Shown: one piece after another, positions 7,982-16,271 of the stretch
Numbering within the stretch: the stretch's first letter is position 1
How the letters are laid out: each line of letters opens with the position of its first letter
NCBI GenBank assembly: GCA_024690865.1
Contig: JAILON010000119.1
Coordinates: 1-37,839 of the forward strand
DNA from: Treponema sp.
GTDB taxonomy: Bacteria > Spirochaetota > Spirochaetia > Treponematales > Treponemataceae
Length of the DNA: 37,839 nt
Direction: 5' to 3'
Program-made: the position numbers and the translations under genes
Notes under the pieces: model-generated
The model's input: the letters and a program-made list of their open reading frames with translations, nothing else
Told to the model about the DNA's origin: nothing
Databases searched by the model: none

Positions 7982-9079
7982 ATGGCACATCCAGAATTTT
8001 CTTTTGATTGTGATGTAAATCAGTTTCCCAGCCTCACGTGGAACCACCTGCACATAAACAGGGGGCATCTCCAGGCTGAAGCCACTGCTCCGGTGGGCAG
8101 GGAAGCCGCTGCTTCGCTCCGGCTTCCAGATGGCGTTGTTTTTGAACAGAAGCTGCTCTCCGACCTTCCTCCAGAGCTGTTGGACATTCAGACGGGGATG
8201 GGCGCGGAATTTGACAGCCAGTTTGACGGGGCAATGGAAAAGCTCGAATGCCGGGCCGACGTCTACCGCATTGGAGAGGGGCTGCAGGTTGCCGATCCCG
8301 TGCGGGTGGCCGTCGAAGTCGAAGACGGCATCTTTGACTCCGTGATTGTAGCCGGAAAGGGGAGCGAATCCAGCTTCATTTTTGAATTCGCTGCTTCTAC
8401 CGGCGGTGGAACCGTTGGAAATCGCATACGGATTGTCGCCTGCGCGGGCTCGCGCGTAGACATCTCTATCGTAAACCTGTTGGACGGAAAGACTGTCCAT
8501 TTTGATTCTGTCGGGGCAAGCCTCAAGGATCAGGCGGTCGTCAAGATGACCGAGTTGCAGCTGGGCGGAAGCAGGGTGTATTCGGGCAGTTTATACGAGC
8601 TTTCGGGTGCGGGATCCCAGTTCGACGGAAGGCTTGCGTACCTGATGGACAAAGACCGCAGCCTCGATGTGAACTATGTCGCGAGGCAGACGGGGCGGGA
8701 GTCTTCCAGTTCAATGAAGGTTGACGGTGTTGTTTCAGATGAGGCCCAAAAGACCTGGCGGGGAACGATTGACTTTGTAAAGGGGGCCCGCGATGCAAAA
8801 GGGGATGAGCAGGAGGACGTGCTCCTTTTGAGCCCTTCGGCCGTGAACAAATCCCTGCCCGTAATCCTCTGTGGCGAGGAGGCCGTCGACGGGAGGCACG
8901 GCTCTTCGATTGGCCGGCTGGGGTCAGACATCCTCTTTTATATGCAGAGCCGAGGAATAGATGCGGTTTCTGCAAAAAAAATCATGGTAAAATCAAAGGT
9001 TTCCTCTGTCAGCCGCTTCATACCGGATGCGGATGTCGTTGAGCGTATAAACCGCCACTTGGAAGGAGCGTTTGAATGA
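7982..9079 (+). CDS. sufD: Fe-S cluster assembly subunit SufD
   Basis: SufD pairs with SufB to form the heterodimeric platform of the SufBCD scaffold. The 365 residues are poorly conserved in the N-terminal half, as usual. The C-terminal half carries HGSSIGRLGSDILFYMQSRG, the SufD signature. H306 corresponds to the histidine of E. coli SufD (H360) placed at the SufB-SufD interface where clusters are thought to form. The ATG lies one base after the sufB stop, and the end overlaps sufS by 4 bp (ATGA), indicating translational coupling. Confidence 0.93.
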   Translation: MAHPEFSFDCDVNQFPSLTWNHLHINRGHLQAEATAPVGREAAASLRLPDGVVFEQKLLSDLPPELLDIQTGMGAEFDSQFDGAMEKLECRADVYRIGEGLQVADPVRVAVEVEDGIFDSVIVAGKGSESSFIFEFAASTGGGTVGNRIRIVACAGSRVDISIVNLLDGKTVHFDSVGASLKDQAVVKMTELQLGGSRVYSGSLYELSGAGSQFDGRLAYLMDKDRSLDVNYVARQTGRESSSSMKVDGVVSDEAQKTWRGTIDFVKGARDAKGDEQEDVLLLSPSAVNKSLPVILCGEEAVDGRHGSSIGRLGSDILFYMQSRGIDAVSAKKIMVKSKVSSVSRFIPDADVVERINRHLEGAFE

Positions 9080-10329
9080 GCAAAACGGTGGACGAATGCA
9101 GGAAGGATTTCAAGTTTTTTAGTGTGTCCGAAGAGAACCGGGCAAACGAGGGGCTGATATACTTTGACAACGCTGCGACGACCCAGAGGCCGGAGTGCGT
9201 CATAACGGCTGTCGCGGACTTTTACCGCTATTCCAATGCGAATCCGCTCCGCGGCCTGTACGGCTTGAGCATAAAGGCTACGGATCTGTATGCCGAGGCC
9301 CGGCATACGGTAGCCCGCTTTTTGCATGCGGCGGACGACTGCCAGATACTATTTACGAGGAACGCAAGCGAGAGCCTGAACCTGGTTGCCTACAGTTGGG
9401 CGCTGCAGAACCTGGAAGAAGGGGATGAGGTTGTCGTCTCCTGCATGGAGCACCATTCCAACCTGCTTCCGTGGCAGATGGCTGCGAAGGCGAAGGGGGC
9501 ACGGATTGTATTCCTGGAATGCCAGGATGACGGCGTGATTCCCGATGACGAGTGGAAAGGCAAAATATGTGCGAAGACTAAGCTCGTCGCGATAGCGCAG
9601 GTGAGCAATGTATTCGGTATAACGAACCCGGTGAAAGATATTGCGGCCTATGCCCACGCGGTGGGAAATGCGGGAAAAGGAGCCGTGGTTGTCGTGGACG
9701 GGGCGCAGTCTGCCCCGCATATACGGGTTGACGTGCAGGAATTGGGGGCTGATTTCTTTGCCCTGTCTGCCCACAAGCTGTGTGGACCTATGGGAATTGG
9801 CGTCCTGTATGGCCGGAAGGATCTTCTTGAGGCTATGCCGCCCTTCCTGTCCGGTGGAGAGATGATTGAGTACGTTACGAGGGATTCCGCAACCTATGCT
9901 CCGCTCCCCCACAAGTTCGAGGCCGGAACTGTCAATGCGGCGGGAGCCGTGGGGCTTGCCGCGGCGATTCGCTACATCGAATCTATTGGGCTGGACAGGA
10001 TCGAGGAAAACGACAACCGTCTGACGAAGCTTCTGATGGATGGACTTTCTTCCGTTCCTCACCTGCATGTGCTGGGCAATTCCGATCCGGCACGGCATTG
10101 CGGGATCGTCACCTTCGTGATAGATGGGGTGCATCCCCATGACATAGCAAGCATCTTGGACAGCGAGCATATCGCCATCCGGGCTGGCCACCACTGTGCC
10201 CAGCCCCTTATGCAGAAGCTGGGGGTTGGAAGTACGGCACGCGCCAGCCTCTATTTCTACAACACGGAGGATGAGGTGTCGCTCTTCGTTGACCGGATTG
10301 GCAAGGTCAGGGGGTGGATGGGGCTTTGA
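9076..10329 (+). CDS. sufS: Cysteine desulfurase, SufS family (group II)
   Basis: This PLP enzyme of 417 residues removes sulfur from cysteine as a protein persulfide for cluster assembly. IYFDNAATTQRP starts the fold. The PLP lysine is K234 in SAHKLCGPMGIG, and the persulfide cysteine is C374 in RAGHHCAQP. Its context is the SufS type rather than IscS, which has a longer flexible loop. It overlaps sufD by 4 bp. SufS enzymes normally need SufU or SufE as sulfur acceptor, and neither is encoded next to it here. It is also the only cysteine desulfurase in the window that could supply ThiI (33507-34799), although that link is speculative. Confidence 0.96.
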   Translation: MSKTVDECRKDFKFFSVSEENRANEGLIYFDNAATTQRPECVITAVADFYRYSNANPLRGLYGLSIKATDLYAEARHTVARFLHAADDCQILFTRNASESLNLVAYSWALQNLEEGDEVVVSCMEHHSNLLPWQMAAKAKGARIVFLECQDDGVIPDDEWKGKICAKTKLVAIAQVSNVFGITNPVKDIAAYAHAVGNAGKGAVVVVDGAQSAPHIRVDVQELGADFFALSAHKLCGPMGIGVLYGRKDLLEAMPPFLSGGEMIEYVTRDSATYAPLPHKFEAGTVNAAGAVGLAAAIRYIESIGLDRIEENDNRLTKLLMDGLSSVPHLHVLGNSDPARHCGIVTFVIDGVHPHDIASILDSEHIAIRAGHHCAQPLMQKLGVGSTARASLYFYNTEDEVSLFVDRIGKVRGWMGL

Positions 10330-10355
10330 CAGCCCTTTTGCTTACGTGCTAATAT
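10326..10355 (+). promoter_or_regulatory. Promoter overlapping the sufS stop codon
   Basis: A perfect TTGACA (10326-10331) shares bases with the sufS TGA stop and is followed by an 18-bp spacer and TAATAT (10350-10355). Transcription would start about seven bases later, at or beside the GTG of the next gene. No Shine-Dalgarno sequence is present, so the mRNA may be leaderless. Confidence 0.6.
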
Positions 10356-10361
10356 AGAGAC

Positions 10362-11831
10362 GTGAACTCCCGCTTTGAGCTTCTGCTTGGGCAGTATTTA
10401 TCCACAAACCTCGACGTGTTTTCCTTAAAGGATGTGTCGTCCTATCTCAAAAGGGCTGGGGTTCTTATGCCCAAAGATGTAGTCCTAAACTATATAAGGG
10501 ATTCAGGAATGGCCTTCGCCCTCCCCAACGGCTGCTTCATCAGCCGGGCTGGTGTATTCACCGGGGAGCTGTTCAGCATACGGCCAAGTAGCTTTGAGTT
10601 TGATTCCGACATAATAATACAGGGGGACCGGTGCATGCCGTTTGTCGCTCCTGACATTCCTTCTGATGAGCTTGTGTTTGTCATCAACGGCGTTAGATTG
10701 GGGCGGAAGGTCGTTTCGTTCGACAGCGACGAGGCAATCGACAAGTTCATGTTCTATGGGGAGGAGTATGCCCCCCAGTATATCGCGGCGGACCCTGCAA
10801 ATGAAGGCATGGATGTCAAGGCCGTGTCTGGTGAGCTTTCCAACACGGTAAGGTTGACCGGTCTTGACATGGCTCCGTTGAAGCGGAATTTTGCCTTTGA
10901 GAAGGGGGACCGGTTGGTCTGTTCCGTTCAGGATTGGGACAAGGGTATCATCGATTTTTTTATTCTCCACGACTCAAAGGACAGGTTCAATGTTGGTGAA
11001 ATAGGTGCGAAGAGGCTGGATTGGTATAGAAAGCTTGAGTCATACCTGTTGGATTCCTTTGAGACTGCCGGTCCCTGCGCTTCGATCGAGGATCAGCTTG
11101 CGGGCGTCTTTTTTTCCCATAGGGAGGAGCTGTGCATTCCTGAATGCGGTTCAGTGGAGGAATTCCTGCTGGGAGGTTCCAGAAAAATTGGAATTGAGAA
11201 CTTTGGAGTCGAGACCCGCCTCTGGTACAAGGGGAAAAGCGTTCCCGCAGTGGGAAGCTGGAATCGAGATTCGATGGTACGGATGTCGCGGGAACCACGG
11301 TTTTCTTCTGAAAAAGGGGCCTACTACAGCTTTCCCGCCGAAGTGTGGGATCAGGCCGTTCTCAATATGTACTTCCAGCACAAGGATGACTTGGAAGACG
11401 TCCTGTCAACCCTCTATCCAGAGGATTATGTTTTTCATGAAGGCGAGAAGCCGCTTGTCATGCAAAACTTGTCTAAACGGGCCCTGGTGCTGAAAACTGG
11501 CTACAATTGGTTCATGGACCAGACCTCGGGACCGATTCGAATGCAATCCCTGGAGCTGTTCAAAAAGGTGAATTCCCTCCTGTTCAAGATAGATGGCTGT
11601 ACAGGAGATTTGAACGATTTTCCCCAGCAGGAATTGGTCATATTGATGCAGCTGTACGAACACCTTTTGAATATTCTTTCCTATAGTTACACCGACAAAG
11701 ATGTCGAAAATGATAGTGATGCGATTCTGGTTTCCATTGACGGTATGAAATGGAATTATGATGATATAGAAGAAATCCTGCTTGGTGCAATAGAAGAGAA
11801 CAACTGTAGCAGGTTCAAGGTGGTTAAGTAA
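10362..11831 (+). CDS. Uncharacterised 489-residue protein upstream of ptsN
   Basis: I do not recognise a domain family. The protein has no signal peptide and no membrane segment and is probably cytosolic. The first 60 residues (YLSTNLDVFSLKDVSSYLKR onward) look like a small helical domain, possibly a winged helix. A strand-rich middle region follows (about 70-220), then a helical C-terminal part rich in Leu and acidic residues. The GTG start has only a weak GAGA upstream and lies 7 nt beyond a promoter -10 box. The PtsN-like gene starts two bases after the stop, so the two are surely co-translated. That pairing suggests a partner or target of the PTS IIA protein, which is inference. Composition is similar to neighbouring genes. 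Confidence 0.85.
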   Translation: MNSRFELLLGQYLSTNLDVFSLKDVSSYLKRAGVLMPKDVVLNYIRDSGMAFALPNGCFISRAGVFTGELFSIRPSSFEFDSDIIIQGDRCMPFVAPDIPSDELVFVINGVRLGRKVVSFDSDEAIDKFMFYGEEYAPQYIAADPANEGMDVKAVSGELSNTVRLTGLDMAPLKRNFAFEKGDRLVCSVQDWDKGIIDFFILHDSKDRFNVGEIGAKRLDWYRKLESYLLDSFETAGPCASIEDQLAGVFFSHREELCIPECGSVEEFLLGGSRKIGIENFGVETRLWYKGKSVPAVGSWNRDSMVRMSREPRFSSEKGAYYSFPAEVWDQAVLNMYFQHKDDLEDVLSTLYPEDYVFHEGEKPLVMQNLSKRALVLKTGYNWFMDQTSGPIRMQSLELFKKVNSLLFKIDGCTGDLNDFPQQELVILMQLYEHLLNILSYSYTDKDVENDSDAILVSIDGMKWNYDDIEEILLGAIEENNCSRFKVVK

Positions 11832-11833
11832 GT

Positions 11834-12298
11834 ATGTTTTCGTCTGAAGATTTGTGTGCATTGATTGAAAAAGCAGGCGTGTACAGTATCGAAGGTTCGA
11901 GCGTTTCCGACCTGCTTTCATCGGCAGTTTCAAAAATGGCGCTCCCTTCAGGGCTGGATCCTCAGGTTCTCCTCGATGAACTTATGGCGAGGGAGAAAAT
12001 TTTGAGCACGGCTGTTGGCAATGGCATCGCCTTGCCGCATCCGCTCAAGAAGGTCATTGATAATCCTGCTGACCAGCGCATCGCCGTGTGCTACTTGAAG
12101 GAGCCTATAGACATGCAGGCGCCGGACAGCCGCAAGGTGTACGTTTTCTTTATTCTGCTTACTGCCGCTTCCCAGAAGCATTTGGACATTCTTTCTGCGA
12201 TAGCCAACTTGGCCAAGGACAAGGACTTCAAGTCATTGCTGGAAACCTGTCCAGACGAAGTCCACTTGCTGGAGGCCATACGAAAATGCGGGGCGTAA
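11834..12298 (+). CDS. ptsN: PTS IIA domain protein, PtsN (nitrogen-regulatory) type
   Basis: This 154-residue cytosolic protein has a single PTS EIIA type-2 (fructose/mannitol-Ntr) domain. The phosphorylated histidine is H69 in GNGIALPHP. The preceding LLDELMAREKILSTAVG helix and the later VYVFFILLTAASQKHLDILSAIANLAKD segment are typical of the family. With no IIB or IIC genes nearby, a regulatory role like that of PtsN is more likely than sugar uptake. It follows the unknown 489-residue gene after two bases and its 3' end overlaps the next gene by 13 bp. AAGGTGG about 11 nt upstream may be its ribosome binding site. Confidence 0.92.
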   Translation: MFSSEDLCALIEKAGVYSIEGSSVSDLLSSAVSKMALPSGLDPQVLLDELMAREKILSTAVGNGIALPHPLKKVIDNPADQRIAVCYLKEPIDMQAPDSRKVYVFFILLTAASQKHLDILSAIANLAKDKDFKSLLETCPDEVHLLEAIRKCGA

Positions 12299-13896
12299 AG
12301 TCGCCTGGCCTTCGGAAACAGCATCTCCCCGTTGCCATACCAGACATCTGCCTTCTTTTCTTTTCACTGTTCGTGGTCGCCATGACAGTGGTTCCTTTCT
12401 TTATCCTCTGCTGCTACAATCATCCGGGCGACAACGACAACTGGTACGTATTCCGGAGTTTTTTGGATAGGGGAGGGCCGGATCTGTCGCTGTTTGACTT
12501 CTTTTCGTTCCGGGGATCGTTCAACTTGCCCAATTTCTTTTTTTCTCCCCTGTACCGGCACCCAGACGGAATGACCAAGGAGCTTTTTTCCACTTTCCTT
12601 CGGATCTACCATTTTTCAGCGGCCTTTTACGTTGTGCTCTTCTGGGGGTCACTTACAATCCTTTTCTTCTCCCTAGACAGGACCGTATTCCATTTTGGAA
12701 CATACAGAAACCTGTTTTTCTATTCCTTCTTCATCTATCTTGCATTCAACTCCGTCCATTACCCGACGATGGCCTTTTATGACCTTGTAAGCAGCTCTGG
12801 TTACAATGCCGGACTTTCATATTTTTTTCTGTTTGTTTCCTTTGCCTTCCTTGCAGAGGCGGAGTCCCGCTGGCGGTGGGCCTACTGCCTGTTCTGCATT
12901 CTTTTTTGCGTTGCCTGCATATTCTCGATGGAGTACTTTCCCTTTGTCTGCGGATTCGTCTCCTTTGCCTTCATCGTGTGGACCTTGCTGTCACGACAGA
13001 GGTTCAACGTCTTGCATGCCGCGCTCCTTGCCCTCTGCCTCTTGGTTTTCGCACGGAATTTCCTTATCGTGCGCACCCTCGTCGTACCGGATTCCGATGG
13101 CTACGTTGGAAAATACACGGGGGGAACGGATTCCGGCCTTACTGTGTTTGTCACCATGGGCGAGATGATGAAAAGCCTGGCGAAACGCTTTTGCTTCTAT
13201 CTGTATCAGCTGTTGACCCAGCGCCGCTATCTGCCCGCCATCGCCGTCCTGACGATAGGCTCTGCCCGCGCCCTTCGCAAGCGGGGTTTCCGGATTCCCG
13301 TTTGGACAGTCCTGCCCTTTTTCCTCATCATTTTGGGAACGGCGGCTGTGTTCAGCTTCGCGACTCCAGAAGTATTTGTCATGCCCCGCTACGCATGGAC
13401 CCTCTACGTCATGATATTCCTGTTCATCACATCCCTCCTGATTGCCGGTGAAGGCCTGCTGACCCGTGCCTTCGGCAGGGCGGCCGATTCAAACCCTGAC
13501 GGAGACTGTTCCCGTGTCCGGGACGGTATGGTTGAGATTGCGGGGATTTGCAGGCGGATTGCGGAGGGCAGGAATTTCCTCATTGTATTCACTGCCGTGG
13601 GAACGCTTCTGTTTGCTTTCTTTGCCCTGAAGGATTCCGAATCCGTTGTTGCCAATGCCTGGAAGGACCTCTTGAAAGGAGATGCCGCCGACTACAGCCG
13701 TGAGATGCAGGATCGCTACGATGCGATATTTTCAGCAGGGGAAGGGGAGCCGGTATACCTTCTCCCCATTGAGCACCGTCCGAAGAGCCTGTTCATCAGG
13801 GACTCCATGGAGTTCGAGGTGGACAGGAACAGCTATAGGCGCTTTTTTGACAACAAGTTCATCTACCTGAAGGTTGGCGACCAGATCCTTCAGTAG
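12286..13896 (+). CDS. Polytopic membrane protein, possibly a surface-glycan enzyme
   Basis: The 536 residues contain about eleven hydrophobic segments (for example 20-47, 110-128, 139-153, 210-248) and a soluble C-terminal tail of about 110 residues. An extracytoplasmic loop after the first segment has YNHPGDNDNWYVFRSF, an acidic motif resembling the first loop of GT-C-type and DUF6056-like membrane proteins. I cannot assign a family. The frame is open from 12088, but the ATG at 12286 has GGAGG ten bases upstream and gives a normal 13-bp overlap with ptsN. The gene's 3' end overlaps the convergent helicase gene by 38 bp. Its place after ptsN suggests co-transcription. A role in surface polysaccharide assembly is inferred only from topology. 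Confidence 0.85.
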   Translation: MRGVKSPGLRKQHLPVAIPDICLLFFSLFVVAMTVVPFFILCCYNHPGDNDNWYVFRSFLDRGGPDLSLFDFFSFRGSFNLPNFFFSPLYRHPDGMTKELFSTFLRIYHFSAAFYVVLFWGSLTILFFSLDRTVFHFGTYRNLFFYSFFIYLAFNSVHYPTMAFYDLVSSSGYNAGLSYFFLFVSFAFLAEAESRWRWAYCLFCILFCVACIFSMEYFPFVCGFVSFAFIVWTLLSRQRFNVLHAALLALCLLVFARNFLIVRTLVVPDSDGYVGKYTGGTDSGLTVFVTMGEMMKSLAKRFCFYLYQLLTQRRYLPAIAVLTIGSARALRKRGFRIPVWTVLPFFLIILGTAAVFSFATPEVFVMPRYAWTLYVMIFLFITSLLIAGEGLLTRAFGRAADSNPDGDCSRVRDGMVEIAGICRRIAEGRNFLIVFTAVGTLLFAFFALKDSESVVANAWKDLLKGDAADYSREMQDRYDAIFSAGEGEPVYLLPIEHRPKSLFIRDSMEFEVDRNSYRRFFDNKFIYLKVGDQILQ

Positions 13897-15106
13897 GGCT
13901 GTCGGAGACTTCCGTTTTCTGAACAGGCCGAGTAGCGGGGTCTGAGGGGGCTTCCGCATCCTGCTGCTGGGGAGCAATGAGCCTGCCTTTGAACAGCATC
14001 TTCGGATACACGGTCAGGCCCAGTTTCTTTTCAAAGGCGGCAAAACGCCTCATTTCCCATTCATCGCCAATGACGCAGTTGAAACCTTTCCTTCCGGCTC
14101 GTCCTGTACGTCCGGCTCGATGGATGAAGACGTCCCTTTCTTCGACCAAATCCATCTGCACGACGTGCGTTACGCCCGCGATGTCCAGTCCCCGCGCGGC
14201 TACATCCGTCGTTACCAGTATCTTGCAACTTCCTCCCTTGAATTTGTCCCAGGCCGCCTTGCGTTTCTTCTTGTCTGCCTTCGCTCCCAGTCCTTCGCAG
14301 TCGATGTGCTTGTAGCGGAGCTTTGAGACAATGTTCTCCACCTGGTCCAGCCGGCTGGTGAATACCAGCATCTTCTGGGGGGTGACGGCCCTGATGAACG
14401 ACCGCAGGGTGTCTATCTTGTCCCGCCGTTCTGCAAACAGGGCCCAATGCTCTATCCGTGAGCGCAGGATGTCCTCCGCGGGCATCTCCACCAGCTCTAT
14501 CTCGTCCTTTATGCGGGCCGACGTTATTATCTTCTTCGTATAGGCGCTGACTGTCGCAGAATTTCCGATGAGCTGCACGTCCTTGTTCAGGCGGGCAATC
14601 ATTCCTTCGGTGGACTCCCTCAGTTCTGGTGAAAGCAGACGGTCGGCCTCATCCAGGACCAGCGCCTCTATGCCGTCGGTCTTGAGCTTCTTCAAGTGGA
14701 TGAGTTCCAGCAGCCGTGATGAGCTTCCAATTACGATGGAAGGCTTCTCCTTGAGCTTTTCAACCTGCCGGCTTATGGGAACGCCGCCAACCAGAAGGGC
14801 ACATCCCCTGTCGGTGCAAAGCTTGACCTGGTCGCGTATTTGCGAACACAGCTCCAAGGTCGGTGAGACAATAAGGAGCCTGACTCGCCTGTCGTCCTCT
14901 TCATCCGCAAAGAGCCGCTGGAGGAGGGGAAGCAGGTATGCGAAGGTCTTTCCCGTTCCCGTTTCGCTTTGAAACAGTATGTTCCTGCCTTCCATAACGA
15001 GCGGTATTACCCGCTCCTGGACGGGGGTTGCCGTTTTTATTCCAATGCCCTCCAGCCGCTGGGTCAACGGCTCTCCTATGCCTAGCTCGGTGAATGTCTT
15101 GCTCAT
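13859..15106 (-). CDS. DEAD-box ATP-dependent RNA helicase (RhlE/CshA-like)
   Basis: The 415-residue cytosolic helicase unwinds or remodels RNA duplexes. Motifs are in order: Q motif TATPVQERVIP, Walker A TGTGKT (49-54), DEAD (152-155), SAT (183-185), and the C-terminal TTDVAARGLDIAGV and HRAGRTGRAG. Motif Ia reads PTLEL instead of the usual PTREL, losing its arginine. The tail after about 380 is short, Pro- and Gln-rich and low in complexity. ATGs at 15112 and 15106 are in frame. The second is preferred because a TATAGT box ends directly before the first, leaving 15106 seven bases downstream. The gene diverges from the glycosyltransferase and its 3' end overlaps the convergent membrane protein gene by 38 bp. 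Confidence 0.93.
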   Translation of the reverse strand: MSKTFTELGIGEPLTQRLEGIGIKTATPVQERVIPLVMEGRNILFQSETGTGKTFAYLLPLLQRLFADEEDDRRVRLLIVSPTLELCSQIRDQVKLCTDRGCALLVGGVPISRQVEKLKEKPSIVIGSSSRLLELIHLKKLKTDGIEALVLDEADRLLSPELRESTEGMIARLNKDVQLIGNSATVSAYTKKIITSARIKDEIELVEMPAEDILRSRIEHWALFAERRDKIDTLRSFIRAVTPQKMLVFTSRLDQVENIVSKLRYKHIDCEGLGAKADKKKRKAAWDKFKGGSCKILVTTDVAARGLDIAGVTHVVQMDLVEERDVFIHRAGRTGRAGRKGFNCVIGDEWEMRRFAAFEKKLGLTVYPKMLFKGRLIAPQQQDAEAPSDPATRPVQKTEVSDSPTEGSGRQPSGR

Positions 15107-15112
15107 AGCCAT

Positions 15113-15121
15113 ACTATAGCA
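15113..15121 (-). promoter_or_regulatory. Extended -10 promoter of the helicase gene
   Basis: On the minus strand TGCTATAGT is an extended -10 element with no recognisable -35 box. It ends at 15113, seven bases before the ATG at 15106, so that transcription would begin at the start codon. Confidence 0.5.
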
Positions 15122-15136
15122 TTTTTTCTCTTTTTG

Positions 15137-15145
15137 TGGTATGCT
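15137..15145 (+). promoter_or_regulatory. Extended -10 promoter of the glycosyltransferase gene
   Basis: TGGTATGCT is an extended -10 element without a good -35 box. It ends at 15145, seven bases before the ATG at 15152. No Shine-Dalgarno sequence lies between them. Confidence 0.45.
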
Positions 15146-15151
15146 TTTTTA

Positions 15152-16267
15152 ATGAAAGTTGGAATAGACAGCTTTGGATGCGACAGCGGCCGTTCTGGTC
15201 GCGGTTCCTACCTCACTTCCCTCATAAATGCGCTTCCTGATGGAGACACCTTTTCTTGGGAGCTTTTCGGGCCTGAGATAGACCGATATACCTATACGGA
15301 GAACAGGGCCCTGCCGTTTACGTCCGTGCATCTGCCCGACAGCCTGATTATGGAACGCCTGTGGCACGTATGTAGCTGCGCCTCTTTCACAAGGAAATAT
15401 TCGTATGACGCCGTCCTCTATGCTGCGGGGCCGCAGCTCCTTCCCTTGCGCTATGGGAGGCCAGGTGTCGTTATCCTGAACGACATACTTTCTTCCTTTC
15501 TTGAAAATGAGGAGTCGGGCTTCTACAAGAAGCTGCTCCTCAAATCGCTGTCCTCGGCCGACTGCATCATAGCGGGAAGCAACTGCATCAGGCAGGACAT
15601 TGAACGCTGCCGGGTCAAGGCAAAACGGGTGGAGGTCGTCTACAGTGGAATAGACCGCGGCATTTTTACACCGATCGGAAAGACAGAAAACACCGTTGTC
15701 GACATAAAGCCCTTTGCCATCAAGAGGCCCTATATCATCTATCCCAGCCGCATGCAGGGGGCTGCAAAGCGGCACGTGGAGCTCATAAAGGCATTTTCCG
15801 TGTTTAAGGAGCGGACGGGGCTTCCCCACCGGCTTGTCATTGCGGGAAGCGAGGGAAAATACTCCGCAAGCGTCAGGAACGAGGCCTTGTCCTCCCTGTA
15901 TGCGAGCGATATCTTCTTGACTGGCTATTTTCCCCATGAGAATTTCGGAGACCTCTACCGCAACGCCGAGGCATGCGTGTTTCCTGCCGTCAACGAAGGG
16001 GTTGGACTGCCCGTCATGGAATCCATGGCATCAGGCCTTCCCGTGGCATGTTCATCGACGGGGGCGCTCCGTGAAATTGCCGCAGACGGGGCCGTTTACT
16101 TTGATTCAGACAACATCGACGAAATGGCCACCTGCATCGAAAAAATCGTTGGCGATGGAGAGTTCCGGGAGTCCCTCGTGAAGAAGGGGTTGAAGCGGGC
16201 GGAAGAATTTTCTTGGGAAAAGACCGCAGGACGGATCATGGAAATCCTTGAGTCCGTCTGCGGATAA
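15152..16267 (+). CDS. Glycosyltransferase, GT4 family (GT-B fold)
   Basis: This 371-residue protein probably transfers a sugar from a nucleotide donor during synthesis of a surface polysaccharide or glycolipid. It has the two-domain GT-B layout. An N-terminal acceptor domain includes GCDSGRSGRGSYLTSL, and the C-terminal nucleotide-binding domain begins near RPYIIYPSR at 192. The EX7E motif is E282 and E290 in NEGVGLPVMESMASGLPV. There is no signal peptide or membrane segment. The ATG at 15152 is preferred over 15134, because the -10 element TATGCT lies between them and MKVGIDSF matches the usual GT4 start. The 3' end comes within four bases of the convergent clpX stop. Donor and acceptor are unknown. 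Confidence 0.93.
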   Translation: MKVGIDSFGCDSGRSGRGSYLTSLINALPDGDTFSWELFGPEIDRYTYTENRALPFTSVHLPDSLIMERLWHVCSCASFTRKYSYDAVLYAAGPQLLPLRYGRPGVVILNDILSSFLENEESGFYKKLLLKSLSSADCIIAGSNCIRQDIERCRVKAKRVEVVYSGIDRGIFTPIGKTENTVVDIKPFAIKRPYIIYPSRMQGAAKRHVELIKAFSVFKERTGLPHRLVIAGSEGKYSASVRNEALSSLYASDIFLTGYFPHENFGDLYRNAEACVFPAVNEGVGLPVMESMASGLPVACSSTGALREIAADGAVYFDSDNIDEMATCIEKIVGDGEFRESLVKKGLKRAEEFSWEKTAGRIMEILESVCG

Positions 16268-16271
16268 CAGG

